Assembly (NCBI RefSeq): GCF_039939195.1
Contig: NZ_JBDUUH010000018.1
Location: forward strand, 50,657-114,656
DNA: 64,000 nt
Direction: 5' to 3'
DNA from: Foliimonas ilicis
GTDB lineage: Bacteria; Pseudomonadota; Alphaproteobacteria; Rhizobiales; Rhizobiaceae
Made by a program: the position numbers and the translations under genes. This document shows, in pieces, positions 43,666-53,304 of this stretch. How positions within the stretch are numbered: position 1 is the first letter of the stretch; each line of letters opens with the position of its first letter. The notes under the pieces are model-generated. The model was not told the DNA's origin. It worked only from the letters and a program-made list of their open reading frames with translations, and did no database searches.

Positions 43666-44296
43666 GATCCGTGCACCAACGCCGAGCCAACTGACTGGCC
43701 AGACTTACAGCAAGCTGCCGCCCCGCAGAAAATGCACACGGTATCGACCAAGGGATAAGCGCGCCATTGATGACGATGTCGCAAAACGAACGGAGTTGAC
43801 TCCTGAGCGTGCCGAAATTCAGTCCCTTGAAGAAGCTCTTCATCGATGAACCGGCTCTTCTACATGATCACCGGCGCACTGACCGCCTTGGTGCAACACG
43901 CGCTTCAGGAGGCCGAGAAGGTAGTCGCCAACCCAGCGGCACTGGAGGTTCTGTCAGTCGCAGTTCGTAAGGGCTTGGAAACCCCCGATAAAGTAGCCTT
44001 TGCCCATCGATCAACGATGATCCGTTCGCGCGTCGTCATGCACCGCTCGTATGCCAACCGCTCCGCTTCATCTGTGCAGGTGATCCTTCCGCGAATGGAA
44101 CTGGTCTTGCACCGTCCAGTCGCGATGGCGGAAAAATGGCCAGAATGCCGGCGAGCGAAAAAGCGAGACACCATACTCTTGCGATCGGGCGACGGAGGTG
44201 GATATTTTGTTGTCGCATGGCCGATCAGTTGGCGAAGCGGTAGCTTCGCGCCGAATTGATCGTGCCATGAAGATGCGCGGCTGAATGAAGCGACCA
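43666..44296. other. No supported gene
   Basis: A plus-strand frame of 137 codons at 43846 is open but reads as mixed low-similarity sequence with no domain and a poor start. Probably degraded DNA between the dehydrogenase scraps and the signalling gene. Confidence 0.45.
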
Positions 44297-46546
44297 TCAC
44301 GCTTTGCCAGTTGCCGCGAATCTCTCCGCAAACTCGGAAGCGTTGACGGGCTTGCCGAACAGATAGCCCTGTGCTTGCGGGCAGTTGTTCTCCCTGAGGA
44401 AGTCGAGCTGTGCTTGCGTCTCGACCCCTTCGGCAATGACATCCATGCCGAAACTTCGGCCGAGGTAGAGCACCGCGTTTACCACGGCGGCGTCTTCGGG
44501 ATCGGTGTTGACGTCCCGCACAAAGGACCGGTCGATCTTCAGCCGTGAGACGGGATAGCGCTTGAGCAGGCTGAGCGAGGCGAACCCCGTCCCATAATCG
44601 TCGAAGGCAAGCCCCACACCCAGTTCGCAAAGGTCCTTGAGCAGCCGGGCCGTCATCGCGTCGTTGCGCAGCAGGATGTTCTCGACAAGCTCCAGTTCGA
44701 GCGCATCGGCTGGAAGACGGGTTTCCACCAGCACCTCCTCGACAATCGTCAGGAGGTTGCCGGAACGCATCTGCGCCTCGAACAGGTTCACCCCGATCCG
44801 CATGTCAGGAATGGACTTCCGCCATTCGGCAAGCTGCCGGCAGGCGCTGCGCAGCACCCATTCGCCGACCTCCGGCGCGATCGGCTTTTCGCTCAGCACA
44901 TCCATGAACGAGACGGGGCTGAGCAGCCCGCGCTCGGGGTGGTTCCACCGCATAAGGGCTTCGGCGCCTGTGAGCCGCCGGTCTTCCACGGCCACTTGCG
45001 GCTGGTAGAACAACTCGAACTCGCCGTTCTGGAACGCTTCCCGCAATTCCTGTTCGAACGCGCGTCGCGCGACCGCCACTTCCCGCAGGGCCGGTTCGAA
45101 CAGCTCGTACCTTCCTTTCCCCGCCGCCTTCGCACGATAAAGCGCAAGATCGGCAGCGCTGAGCAACTCCTCCGGCCGTGCGCTGTGCAGCGGCGACAGC
45201 GCGACGCCGATGCTGACACCGATATCGATGCGTTCCCCGGCAAATGCATAGGGCTGGGAGATCACCGAGACCAGTTGTGCCGCCATGGCCTTTGCCAGAC
45301 GCTCGTCGTCGCCGGGAAGCAAGGCGACGAACTCGTCCCCGCCCAGCCGTGCGACCATGATCGCGTTCTCGGAAGCTGCCTTCAGGCGCATCGCCACGTC
45401 CTTGATAACGGAATCGCCCGCCGAGTGGCCGAGAGTATCGTTGACGTCCTTGAAGCCATCGAGATCGAGCAGCAACACTGTAGCCGGCTTCTCCGCTGCC
45501 AGTCTCTCCGCCAGGCATTCCCTCCAGGCGCCGCGATTGGCCAGATCGGTCAGCGCGTCGATCGCGGCCAGCCGGAACAGGCGCTCCTCGTTCTGCCGCC
45601 GTTCGGTGATGTCACGCACGATCGCGCCGACGCTGGTACTGTTACCCTCCTGCCAAGTCGAGAGGGAGAACTCTGCAGGAAACTCGCTGCCGTCCTTGCG
45701 CAGGCCCGAGAGCTCGATCGTGCGGTCGGCGAGTTCCATCCGCTCGCCATTGCGCAGACGGTCGAGTTCGGCCTCGTATATTCGCCGCCAGCTGTCGGGG
45801 ATGAGAACCTCGCTCGAACGTTCCGCCATCTCGGCGGCGGAGTAGCCGAAGAGCCGTTCCGCCGATCTGTTCCAGAAGGTGATTTCGCCTTCCGAGTTCG
45901 AGCAGATGATTGCGTCGGGGGAAGTCTCCGCGATGTTCTCGAACCGGACCTGGCTGACGGTGCGCACATATTCCAGCCGGCGGATTTCCATGCGGTCCAT
46001 CACCAGCGCCGCCAGATCGGTGAGATTCTTGCGATCCTCCGCCGTGAATTCCGGTCGCGGCTTGCTGTCGATCAGGCAGACCGTGCCGAGCTTCTCGCCG
46101 CTCGGCGCAAACAGCGGTTTTCCGGCGTAAAAGCGGATGAAGGGCGGGCCAAGAACGAGCGGGTTGGATGAAAAGCGTGGATCCTTGGTCGCATCGGGGA
46201 TGAAGAGGATGTCGTCCTGAACGATGGCATGCGCGCAGAACGACACCTCGCGGCTCGTCTCGCAGATGTCGAGACCGACATGGACCTTGAAGAACTGGCG
46301 ATCGCGCTCGATGAGCGAGACGAGGACGATCGGCACGTCGAACAGTTTGGATGCCAATGCCCCCAGACGCTCGAAATCCTCCGCCGGCGGGGTGTCCATC
46401 AAGTGATAGTCTGCCAATGCCTTGAGGCGGCTCTCCTCGTTGGCGGGTATCGGATACGGAGTCAGCAAGTTGGTCGACCCATCAGCGTTTAGCGCGTTGA
46501 AAACTCGGGAAATATTTCTCAACACCAAAACGACAAACCACGCCAA
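44297..46546 (-). CDS. GAF-PAS-GGDEF-EAL cyclic-di-GMP signalling protein
   Basis: 749 residues with no clear membrane segment. Order: GAF sensor (about residues 35-195; LFDVPIVLVSLIERDRQFFK), PAS (about 205-325; TSPDAIICSNSEGEITFWNR), GGDEF (about 335-490) with an intact RLGGDEFVALL active site, and EAL (about 500-745) with GAEALMRW, DDYGTGFASLSLLKRYP, KIDRSFV and AEGVETQAQ, the residues needed for phosphodiesterase activity. It may make and break cyclic di-GMP. The first 30 residues are uncertain, and a start further in is possible. Confidence 0.9.
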   Translation of the reverse strand: MAWFVVLVLRNISRVFNALNADGSTNLLTPYPIPANEESRLKALADYHLMDTPPAEDFERLGALASKLFDVPIVLVSLIERDRQFFKVHVGLDICETSREVSFCAHAIVQDDILFIPDATKDPRFSSNPLVLGPPFIRFYAGKPLFAPSGEKLGTVCLIDSKPRPEFTAEDRKNLTDLAALVMDRMEIRRLEYVRTVSQVRFENIAETSPDAIICSNSEGEITFWNRSAERLFGYSAAEMAERSSEVLIPDSWRRIYEAELDRLRNGERMELADRTIELSGLRKDGSEFPAEFSLSTWQEGNSTSVGAIVRDITERRQNEERLFRLAAIDALTDLANRGAWRECLAERLAAEKPATVLLLDLDGFKDVNDTLGHSAGDSVIKDVAMRLKAASENAIMVARLGGDEFVALLPGDDERLAKAMAAQLVSVISQPYAFAGERIDIGVSIGVALSPLHSARPEELLSAADLALYRAKAAGKGRYELFEPALREVAVARRAFEQELREAFQNGEFELFYQPQVAVEDRRLTGAEALMRWNHPERGLLSPVSFMDVLSEKPIAPEVGEWVLRSACRQLAEWRKSIPDMRIGVNLFEAQMRSGNLLTIVEEVLVETRLPADALELELVENILLRNDAMTARLLKDLCELGVGLAFDDYGTGFASLSLLKRYPVSRLKIDRSFVRDVNTDPEDAAVVNAVLYLGRSFGMDVIAEGVETQAQLDFLRENNCPQAQGYLFGKPVNASEFAERFAATGKA

Positions 46547-46719
46547 ACGTTCCTCTGAGCCTTATCGGTCGCGGAATGTGGTAATAACCGGGTCTCACAG
46601 CACCGTCGTCGGGTACCGCAACTGAATTGCAGCAATAGCGCGGCTCGACGATCTTGTGCCGTCGCGCTTCTCGATCCAGATACACCGTGAGGCGTGCCGT
46701 GTGATCAAGGCGGATTTTT

Positions 46720-46955
46720 TCACGGCGTGCCTAAAACGCAAATGCTTCTCGGTCGACGCCGATTTGGTCGCCGACATATCGAAGCATAACGGGGCGGGAC
46801 CTCTTCCGGTCCCAGCACTCGGCCAGGGTATCGCATCAGACATAGCTGAACGGCATAACCAAGCCGGTTATGCATACGCCTTCGCAGCTCAATCTCCAGA
46901 CGATCCACCGATGACAACGAATGGTGGATCAGGCTATCCTCGTCGACTGACGAGG
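46720..46955 (-). pseudogene. Tn3-family transposase N-terminal fragment
   Basis: NRLGYAVQLCLMRYPGRVLG and PEEVPP are the conserved DUF4158 block near the start of Tn3-family transposases. The sequence before it and after ICRRPNR is frameshifted or unrelated. No inverted repeat was found. Confidence 0.55.
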
Positions 46956-47062
46956 CTTTGAATGATCGCCCCTATGCGCTTTGGGAGTTCCTTATCATTT
47001 TATCTATTTCGTTAAGCCATTTTGAAGATGCAGACAGTAGCTGAACCCAACGAGCAAGTGAG

Positions 47063-48241
47063 ATGGGCCCTGTCTTGGCGTTGGATTTCCTAACACTCTA
47101 CGTCGTGATCTTTCTCAAATCGCTTACAGTTACGGTGATTTGGACAGCATTCGCATATCGTTATCATCCGCACGTCGCCGCTCAACATTGGCTGGCGGGC
47201 TCAGTCATCTCAATGATTGGCGGAAGCATTCTGACGATACAGGGCAATCAAGGCTCGTTGGTTCCCGCGATACTGGGCAATGCAATCGTCATATACGGGT
47301 TCTGTCAGTCCTGGATTGGAATTCGTCGTTTCTACGGAAAACGAGGGGGTCAGTTGACGGCCGTCATTTTGACCTTGGTTTCCGTGTTCGCGATGATCTT
47401 TTTCCACGATCAGGATCGATTGCGCAGCATGGTCTATGCGACGGGTCAAATGACGGTCATGGTGCTTTCGATAATCTATCTGCTCAAACCGGCACGACAA
47501 GCTCTTGGCGCGGGCGTTGCGTCAGTCGCGTTCGCCATTGCCGCCGTGGGGCAGTTGTCTGTTATCGGCGGAAATTTCGCTGTCCTGACAGGCGCGATGA
47601 CTTTTCCATCATTTTATCAGTTGGCTTCCTATGCGCTCCTATGCACGATTTTCAGCGGAATGGTGTGGAATTTCGGCTTCGCATTTATGGCCATAGACAA
47701 GTTGCAAGCCGAACTTGCTCGGCTTTCGGAGACCGATGATTTGACAGGGATCGGAAACAGACGCGCTTTGCGGGCTGCTCTGCTGGACGAGCATCGCAGG
47801 AGCACGCTCTCGGCGATTCCATATTCTGTGGCGCTAATCGACCTGAACAAGTTCAAACAGCTGAATGACAAATACGGTCATGCGGCCGGAGATACGGCGC
47901 TCGTTCACCTTGCCGGCATATTGTCTTCGTCAGTGCGCGCAGGCGATTTCGTCGCACGTCTGGGCGGTGATGAATTTTGTATCCTTATGCCGGAGACCAG
48001 TAAGTACGAAGTCGTGGAGAGTGTGGAAAAAATTCACGACGCTTTGGCAAGAACGCCCGTCGTGATCTCCGGCGAAGAGATCTGTCTATCGGCCAGTATT
48101 GGTGTCGCGGACTGGAAGCCAAAAGGCCGATTGTATGCAGATGGTGTTTTAGCTGAGGCAGATAAAGACCTCTATCGCCGCAAGGCTCATGACAGTCGTC
48201 GCCGTGTCAAAAACCAAAACGGATTATACGTCGTACCTTAA
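47063..48241 (+). CDS. Membrane diguanylate cyclase (GGDEF)
   Basis: 392 residues. The N-terminal half has six or seven membrane helices (LYVVIFLKSLTVTVIWTAFA, LTAVILTLVSVFAMIFF, ALGAGVASVAFAIAAVG). The C-terminal GGDEF domain is complete: LTGIGNRRAL, ALIDLNKFKQLNDKYGHAAG, RLGGDEFCILMP. No RxxD inhibitory site is obvious four residues before the motif. It joins two GTP into cyclic di-GMP. It is divergent from the GAF-PAS-GGDEF-EAL gene, with a Tn3 scrap between, so both enzymes may tune the same local pool. Confidence 0.88.
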   Translation: MGPVLALDFLTLYVVIFLKSLTVTVIWTAFAYRYHPHVAAQHWLAGSVISMIGGSILTIQGNQGSLVPAILGNAIVIYGFCQSWIGIRRFYGKRGGQLTAVILTLVSVFAMIFFHDQDRLRSMVYATGQMTVMVLSIIYLLKPARQALGAGVASVAFAIAAVGQLSVIGGNFAVLTGAMTFPSFYQLASYALLCTIFSGMVWNFGFAFMAIDKLQAELARLSETDDLTGIGNRRALRAALLDEHRRSTLSAIPYSVALIDLNKFKQLNDKYGHAAGDTALVHLAGILSSSVRAGDFVARLGGDEFCILMPETSKYEVVESVEKIHDALARTPVVISGEEICLSASIGVADWKPKGRLYADGVLAEADKDLYRRKAHDSRRRVKNQNGLYVVP

Positions 48242-48296
48242 GGGGGAGATCACGCTCGACTTGGCCCGGCGAAAATGTTGGTTTGGATTTCCGGCC

Positions 48297-48518
48297 TTAC
48301 TCTTCGAGTTCCTGCTTTGCTTCCTGAAGTAGGCGGCATTTGAGGATGATTTCCGCCACCTCTTCGCCAATCGACAGATTGTTGATTTGATCTTGGTAAT
48401 CGCGGATCGTTACTGCTGCACGGCGCAAAAGCCCGGCGCGCTCCGGCTTAGTGAGAAGATCGATCTCATTCACGGCTCGGCGTAGCTCGGAAATGAATTG
48501 CTGGGTCGAATCGGTCAT
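48297..48518 (-). CDS. Small hypothetical protein, paralogue of the gene at 49784
   Basis: 73 residues: FISELRRAVNEIDLLTKPER, AGLLRRAAVTIRDYQDQINN, GEEVAEIILKCRLLQEAKQE. The first 45 residues match the start of the product at 49784 at about two thirds of positions, and EAKQ returns at the end after a gap of about 40 residues. Upstream in the same frame lies a membrane-helix-coding stretch (ILTILATAVCAFIKVTKS) cut off by a TGA, so this may be the remnant of a longer membrane-anchored protein. Confidence 0.55.
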   Translation of the reverse strand: MTDSTQQFISELRRAVNEIDLLTKPERAGLLRRAAVTIRDYQDQINNLSIGEEVAEIILKCRLLQEAKQELEE

Positions 48519-49426
48519 TTTGCTTTCCGATTTTGTAACCTTGATAAAGGCGCAGACGGCTGTCGCAAGGATCGTTAGTATGCCTGCCAGCCACGGTCAA
48601 TCTAGGTACAGTGCCCACACACTCAGGCCTAATGCCCCAATGATGAAGAGAAATGCAAAGATTTTGCTGTGATGGCGTTCAGGTAGTGTGAGCGCTGCCC
48701 GCGGCTCTTGCCGGTTCGCTTCGATGCAACCGAGACGCCCCGCGCCGCCGCGACCCAGTTTGGCGTCCGAGAAAATTCCGGCCGGGTCTGACCGACCGCG
48801 GTAGCCAGGATCAAAGCAATTTTTAAGACAGCCAAGCCATGTTTCAGCGTGAGTTCAGTCATCTTTGATGCTGTGCTCCCGTTGTGAGAAAGTTAAATTT
48901 CCGCCTCACTGTCTTTTCAGCTCTCCGGTTTTCGGTAGAATTCAATTATTGAAACAAGAGTGTACGCTTGCCAAACCGATCAACGTCATACCGCAAATTG
49001 AAGCGCCCGATCTCAACTAGGCGCTGACACAGTTGTTTGATTGTATGCTCGATGAAAATGATCGCCGTCGGCGCCCGCATCTTCTTCACCCCGATTTGCG
49101 GGTTTTTGCAGAATGCCTGCCGGGTGCTGCCAATTTCCTTTTTTTGGAATAAGCGCGAATATGCCATCAGGCCCGCGTTGCAGCACCCAGCAACACGAGG
49201 CTCGGTTCCCATATCCCAAAGCTCATGTGCCGGGCCTCACCTCCTCCGACCATGACGTAGCCCCTATACCGTACGCAGTAAGCATCTCGATAACCCCTAT
49301 CAGCGTGGGAACGACCATTGGAATCGGAAAGGTGCGTCACCAACTAGCCCTTCGAAAGAGATTGACGCCTCTCTCATTGTAAGGTGACTATGATTGCCTG
49401 CGGTTGTTTCTCACAGGAGTGCCGAG
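48519..49426. other. Region of remnants; no confirmed gene
   Basis: On the minus strand 48519-48690 encodes two membrane-helix-like blocks (KIFAFLFIIGALGLSVWALY and PWLAGILTILATAV) split by TGA. A minus-strand frame at 48946-49212 (MRAPTAIIFIEHTIKQLCQR) is open for 88 codons but unrecognised. The right part holds one copy of a dispersed repeat. Confidence 0.4.
49164..49243 (+). repeat. Dispersed repeat, copy 1
   Basis: About 80 bp starting ATGCCATCAGGCCCGCGTTG, then CAACACGAGGC and AGCTCATGTGCCGGGCCTCA. It matches, inverted, the sequence at 59475-59545 at roughly 80%. Its nature is unknown. Confidence 0.6.
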
Positions 49427-49540
49427 ATGACCAGGCGAGCATTCGGGTTACTGGCGATAGTTGCTGTCCTAACCGGCATCGGCGCGGCAGAAATTCAATT
49501 GCGATACGGGGACGAGATAATTAGCGTATTGTCTAACTGA
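49427..49540 (+). CDS. 37-residue membrane or secreted peptide
   Basis: A short frame with GGAG 7 nt upstream: MTRRAFGLLAIVAVLTGIGA, then AEIQLRYGDEIISVLSN. A basic start, one hydrophobic helix and a polar end suggest a single-span membrane protein or a cleaved small secreted peptide. Function unknown. Confidence 0.45.
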   Translation: MTRRAFGLLAIVAVLTGIGAAEIQLRYGDEIISVLSN

Positions 49541-49601
49541 CGGTGCGGTCATCCCAAACGGCTAGTTCAATGTCTCGATGCCCTGCGCGGGAGAGGAAAT
49601 A

Positions 49602-49787
49602 TTGAAGACAAAATCGCCCCGAGAACGAGCGGCCCGCGCCTTATGTCGTCTTTCAGGTAATTCTGAAGACACTTTGTTTGAAGGAAAACCGATGTGGATG
49701 AGCTTTCAGCTTGAGGCGGACACTGCCCTTGAGGCCGCACTACCGCCGGAAATATGGGCGCGCGTCAAAACTGACAAGCCGGAATGA
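49602..49787 (+). CDS. Small conserved-type hypothetical protein
   Basis: 61 residues from a TTG with GAGAGGAAA upstream (LKTKSPRERAARALCRLSGN, SEDTLFEGKPMWMSFQLEAD, TALEAALPPEIW). The TTG fits a KTKSPRERAA start I have seen in small rhizobial proteins. An upstream ATG would add 8 residues. Its TGA overlaps the next ATG (ATGA), so the two genes are coupled. Function unknown. Confidence 0.55.
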   Translation: MKTKSPRERAARALCRLSGNSEDTLFEGKPMWMSFQLEADTALEAALPPEIWARVKTDKPE

Positions 49788-50380
49788 GCGATACGATTGC
49801 TACATTCATTTACGAACTTAGCCGGTTTGCGAATGAGATCGATATCCTCACCAACTCTGAGCGCGCCGGCCTTTTGCGTCGCGCTGCGTCAACGATCCGC
49901 AATTATCAAGACCAGATCAACTACCCGGAGATACCGGACAACGTTCGTGGCTGCCCTGATGAAATCGTTTACTGCCTCAACGAAATGGCACGGTTGATCA
50001 ATCAATTCGGTGGCGAAGAGGTAGCTGAGGCAATTCTGGAAGCAGTAGAAACCATCAAGGCATGTCGTGTGCTGTTGGAAGCCAAGCAAGGATCTGGTTC
50101 GGATTTACTTCGATTACGCCTGCTTAATCTCGTGTGTATAGGAAAGTCGATTGGATATGATGTCGATGCGGCTAAACAGTTCATTCGTGGTTGGTATAGG
50201 TTAGTCAGCGATCATCAGCTTCGCTTGGCACTTCGCCTCCAAGCAACCAGTCGCGGTCATCGCGTTAATCGTAATGAACGCCTGTACGTACTGGCTTGTG
50301 TTCGCCAGGAGCAACTAGCCCTCAGCTTTCATCGTCTCAGCAACTTTTCGTTGTCGGAATCAGCTCTCACGGCATTCTGA
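49784..50380 (+). CDS. Hypothetical protein, paralogue of the gene at 48297
   Basis: 198 residues. The first 100 look well conserved (FIYELSRFANEIDILTNSER, AGLLRRAASTIRNYQDQINY, ARLINQFGGEEVAEAILEAV). The part after GSGSDLL (about residue 108) is basic and less natural, and may come from a frameshift that extended the frame. No known domain. It is coupled to the small gene upstream and may act with it. Confidence 0.55.
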   Translation: MSDTIATFIYELSRFANEIDILTNSERAGLLRRAASTIRNYQDQINYPEIPDNVRGCPDEIVYCLNEMARLINQFGGEEVAEAILEAVETIKACRVLLEAKQGSGSDLLRLRLLNLVCIGKSIGYDVDAAKQFIRGWYRLVSDHQLRLALRLQATSRGHRVNRNERLYVLACVRQEQLALSFHRLSNFSLSESALTAF

Positions 50381-50777
50381 TTTCGATCAGTTTTCGAATG
50401 CGGATTTTCAGGCTCGGCTCATTTCGTTGATGGTAAGATGAAGAAATCGTATTATTCACGAGTTCGACATACGATGAGCCATTTGAAATCGTAGCGTGGA
50501 ATCCCACCGAGTTAGACTTCACAGCGGTCAAAAAACCTACAAATTGCGGACAATCCCTTAAACCCTTACCGGCACCGCCCCACAAGCCGGAGCCTGTCGA
50601 CATGCATTGGTGTTTTCACTTGGACTGCACGAAGTGGGGCAGTTGCCGGTTTGCTATGGCACGGCGAGCGCTGCGAAGATGGTGAGAGCTGTTTGCATTA
50701 AGCGGCAAACAAAAGGCCGAAGTTTTTATCGGCGGATACTCAGGGAACCTTTAGGTTCAACGGCGTATTGTTAGTTC
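50381..50777. other. Gap with no supported gene
   Basis: About 400 bp. GAACCTTTAGGTTC (50748-50761) is a short palindrome just before the next gene and could be an operator or chance. Confidence 0.4.
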
Positions 50778-51017
50778 ATGAAAATACGCCCGCCGGCATT
50801 CGATAGTACCCACCCCGAATACCTGACGGCCTGCGCGGAAGCGCTTGATGATGCCGTGCGTGAACTCGTTGATCTCGCAATCGTATCCGGATGGGAACCA
50901 CCAGCCGTATTTACTTCGCTCGATCAAATAGTGAGTAATCAGAAGCTTGCCTATGTTGAAGACCCCGACCGGCTGACGAGTAAGCTATCACAACCCGATG
51001 AGGGGAAATGCCATTGA
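50778..51017 (+). CDS. Small hypothetical protein
   Basis: 79 residues: PPAFDSTHPEYLTACAEALD, DAVRELVDLAIVSGWEPPAV, FTSLDQIVSNQKLAYVEDPD. Looks like a short helical soluble protein. The next gene starts inside its last codons. Unrecognised. Confidence 0.5.
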   Translation: MKIRPPAFDSTHPEYLTACAEALDDAVRELVDLAIVSGWEPPAVFTSLDQIVSNQKLAYVEDPDRLTSKLSQPDEGKCH

Positions 51018-51295
51018 CTCGAAATGAAAACAACCGGAAGACCGGCGCACGCAAGCCAGAGGAAGTGAAAGAAGATAAGAAAAACGAGTTCTCCTTGGAT
51101 GCTGCGCTCAACAAGAAGCCTGCGCAGGGCCAAGGCTTGTCCCAGCCGATGGATGAGGCCAACGAAAAGACCCGCCGGTCAGAGGGTGTGAACCCAAATG
51201 CGGGCGAAGCAGGAAACGTGCCCATCGAGAAAACGACGGGCGCCGGTCCCGGGATTGCAGCGCACTCGAAAGACGCAAAAGTTCCGCCAAAATAG
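51008..51295 (+). CDS. Small hydrophilic, probably disordered protein
   Basis: 95 residues, almost without hydrophobic residues (NENNRKTGARKPEEVKEDKK, AQGQGLSQPMDEANEKTRRS, EKTTGAGPGIAAHSKDAKVP). Such composition is seen in stress-induced hydrophilic proteins. AGGGGAAA precedes the ATG, which overlaps the previous gene by 10 nt. Confidence 0.55.
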   Translation: MPLTRNENNRKTGARKPEEVKEDKKNEFSLDAALNKKPAQGQGLSQPMDEANEKTRRSEGVNPNAGEAGNVPIEKTTGAGPGIAAHSKDAKVPPK

Positions 51296-51779
51296 GTATA
51301 AAAGTCGTCGGATCGGCAAATAGGTCAGTGAGCCCGCATGCCGCCTAGAAGGGATTTCTGAAAATTGATCGGTTACATCGTGAAATTGATCGTCGCGATG
51401 AGCGAGTCAGAAAGCTTCATTTCCGCATCCTCAACCGCAAGGACGCCTGCCAGATAAAACCGCCTACATTGATGAATCAACGGGCAGGTCCGTGGACAGC
51501 AGGAACAAGATGAGTTCTACCGCCGCTATCAACGCCGTGCTGCTCGCGACTGCGCGTGCTATTGGAGCAATGCTTTGATCCCACACAGCGGCGCCTTAGC
51601 GGTACCTTTTCCGGATTTCGCGTTTAGCGTGCGCCTCACGAGGCTGTGAACGCCAAAGCGTCAGCCAAGCTCGCTACTTGTCCCCTTCCTTGCTATTGTG
51701 CAGTGCAGCAACGATATTGCTGCGCGTGCGTTTAACAATCTGCCGTCCCTTCCGGACGTCACAATAGGGACGGCTTGAT
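51296..51779. other. Gap with no supported gene
   Basis: About 480 bp upstream of the esterase. Short frames only. No clear promoter motif was identified. Confidence 0.4.
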
Positions 51780-52946
51780 TTGCGAAAAATCTCCGATACG
51801 ATCGCACGGCTCGCTGCACTCCATGCGCAGCACGTCCCTTATTCCGCCGTCACCGGCGCTCTAGACGCTCTCCAGTCGTTAACCGTTGCTGGGTCCAACC
51901 CCGGCGCGTTGAAGGCTTGGTGCCATGTTCCGGACGATTTGCGCAAAGGCGCGCCGCTGGTTGTTGTCCTCCATGGCTGCACCCAGAATGCGGCCGGCTA
52001 CGACCGCCACTCCGGCTGGTCGCAACTTGCCGATGAAGTCGGTTTCACGGTGCTCTATCCCGAACAACAGCATGCCAACAATCCGAGCCTATGCTTCAAC
52101 TGGTTTCTGCCTGCCGATGTTAGACGGAATGCGGGCGAAGCGCTTTCCATCCGGCAAATGATCGAGGCGATGGTCGTCGCTTACAAACTCGATCGTGAAC
52201 GTATCTTCATCACTGGTCTGTCGGCCGGCGGCGCGATGGCGGCGGCCATGCTGGCGACGTATCCGGAGGTCTTTGCCGGCGGTGCGATCATAGCCGGACT
52301 TCCCTATGGCAGCGCAACGACCGTTCCAGAAGCGTTCGATCGCATGCGTGGGCACGGCGGTCCGTGCGAACGGAATCTGCAACGTGCTATCCGCAGCGCG
52401 TCAGATCATCATGGACCTTGGCCAAGGATTTCAATCTGGCACGGCGCGGCCGACCACACTGTTTCGGCGTCCAACGCGGAAGCCATCGCGGCACAGTGGC
52501 GAGGTATTCATGGACTCGACAAGGTGCCGACGCATTCGGAAATGGCCGGCAGACTTGCAAGACAGGTCTGGTTAGACACTTCCGGAGAGACGACGCTCGA
52601 AATCAACATGATCGGGGGAATGGGCCACGGCACGCCGATCGGCAATGACGGCTTGGGCACTCCGGGACCTTATATGCTTAATGTCGGCATTTCTTCCACG
52701 CGCGAGATCACGCGCTTCTGGCGTATCGCGGGTACGCAGAAAAGCGTCTTTGAGAGGTCCGCACCAAAAAGCCCTGCTGTCCAGCGTCAGCATTCCCGCG
52801 GCCAAACGCCCACTACGGAAACGGCAAAGGTAAAATCTCAGGAATTGACCGCCATCCACGAGTTTTCACCTCCCGTGGCGTCCGCCACCACGCGAGTGAA
52901 GAAGATCCTCGAGGATGCGCTCCGCGCAGCAGGCCTGATGCGCTAG
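51780..52946 (+). CDS. PHB depolymerase-family esterase
   Basis: 388 residues from a TTG. The alpha/beta-hydrolase core starts at PLVVVLHGCTQNAAGYD (oxyanion hole). The nucleophile Ser sits in FITGLSAGGAMAAAM, a catalytic Asp in ISIWHGAADHTV, and His in NMIGGMGHGTPIG. These are marks of the short-chain poly(3-hydroxybutyrate) depolymerase/feruloyl esterase group. No signal peptide is evident, so the enzyme may be intracellular or use another route. The last 80 residues are low-complexity. It stands alone with no operon partner. Confidence 0.88.
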   Translation: MRKISDTIARLAALHAQHVPYSAVTGALDALQSLTVAGSNPGALKAWCHVPDDLRKGAPLVVVLHGCTQNAAGYDRHSGWSQLADEVGFTVLYPEQQHANNPSLCFNWFLPADVRRNAGEALSIRQMIEAMVVAYKLDRERIFITGLSAGGAMAAAMLATYPEVFAGGAIIAGLPYGSATTVPEAFDRMRGHGGPCERNLQRAIRSASDHHGPWPRISIWHGAADHTVSASNAEAIAAQWRGIHGLDKVPTHSEMAGRLARQVWLDTSGETTLEINMIGGMGHGTPIGNDGLGTPGPYMLNVGISSTREITRFWRIAGTQKSVFERSAPKSPAVQRQHSRGQTPTTETAKVKSQELTAIHEFSPPVASATTRVKKILEDALRAAGLMR

Positions 52947-53248
52947 GTGAACTGCGCAATCGGTCACACGCTACGGTCTCACGAGTCACTTCGGATTACG
53001 AAAAGTGGAGCCTAAACGGGTCGGTTCAACCGACAGAACGTTGTGGCCTGGTGATCGTTGGCTGCTTTCAGCGAGCAATCGCCATGCACCTCTTCCATAT
53101 TCTGCTTGCCCGCCCGCGAAAAAGCTAGGGTCCACCCTTCGCCAGCTTACATTTATGCCGACGAACATTTCCGCGAGCAAGGTGACACGTCCGCTGACCA
53201 CAGACATCTCACGGATTCCAGCTATCGAATTCTTGCGATAATTCTTGA

Positions 53249-53273
53249 GGAACGTCCAATGATCTCGAGAGTT
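53249..53273 (+). promoter_or_regulatory. EcfG-type (general stress sigma factor) promoter of the HWE kinase gene
   Basis: GGAAC, 17 nt, then GTT, the pattern of EcfG/RpoE2 promoters in Alphaproteobacteria (GGAAC-N16/17-CGTT), with A instead of C before GTT. It lies about 30 bp upstream of the start codon chosen. Confidence 0.6.
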
Positions 53274-53304
53274 TGTGATGACCGGGGGGGTATGTAGGTT
53301 GGTA

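Noticed and set aside
43846..44259. A 137-codon plus-strand frame with an ATG
   Set aside because: No ribosome site or domain, and residue composition is patchy. More likely decayed DNA.
44939..46171. A 410-codon plus-strand frame opposite the GGDEF-EAL gene
   Set aside because: Long antisense frames are common in high-GC genes. The minus-strand gene has full domain support and this frame has none.
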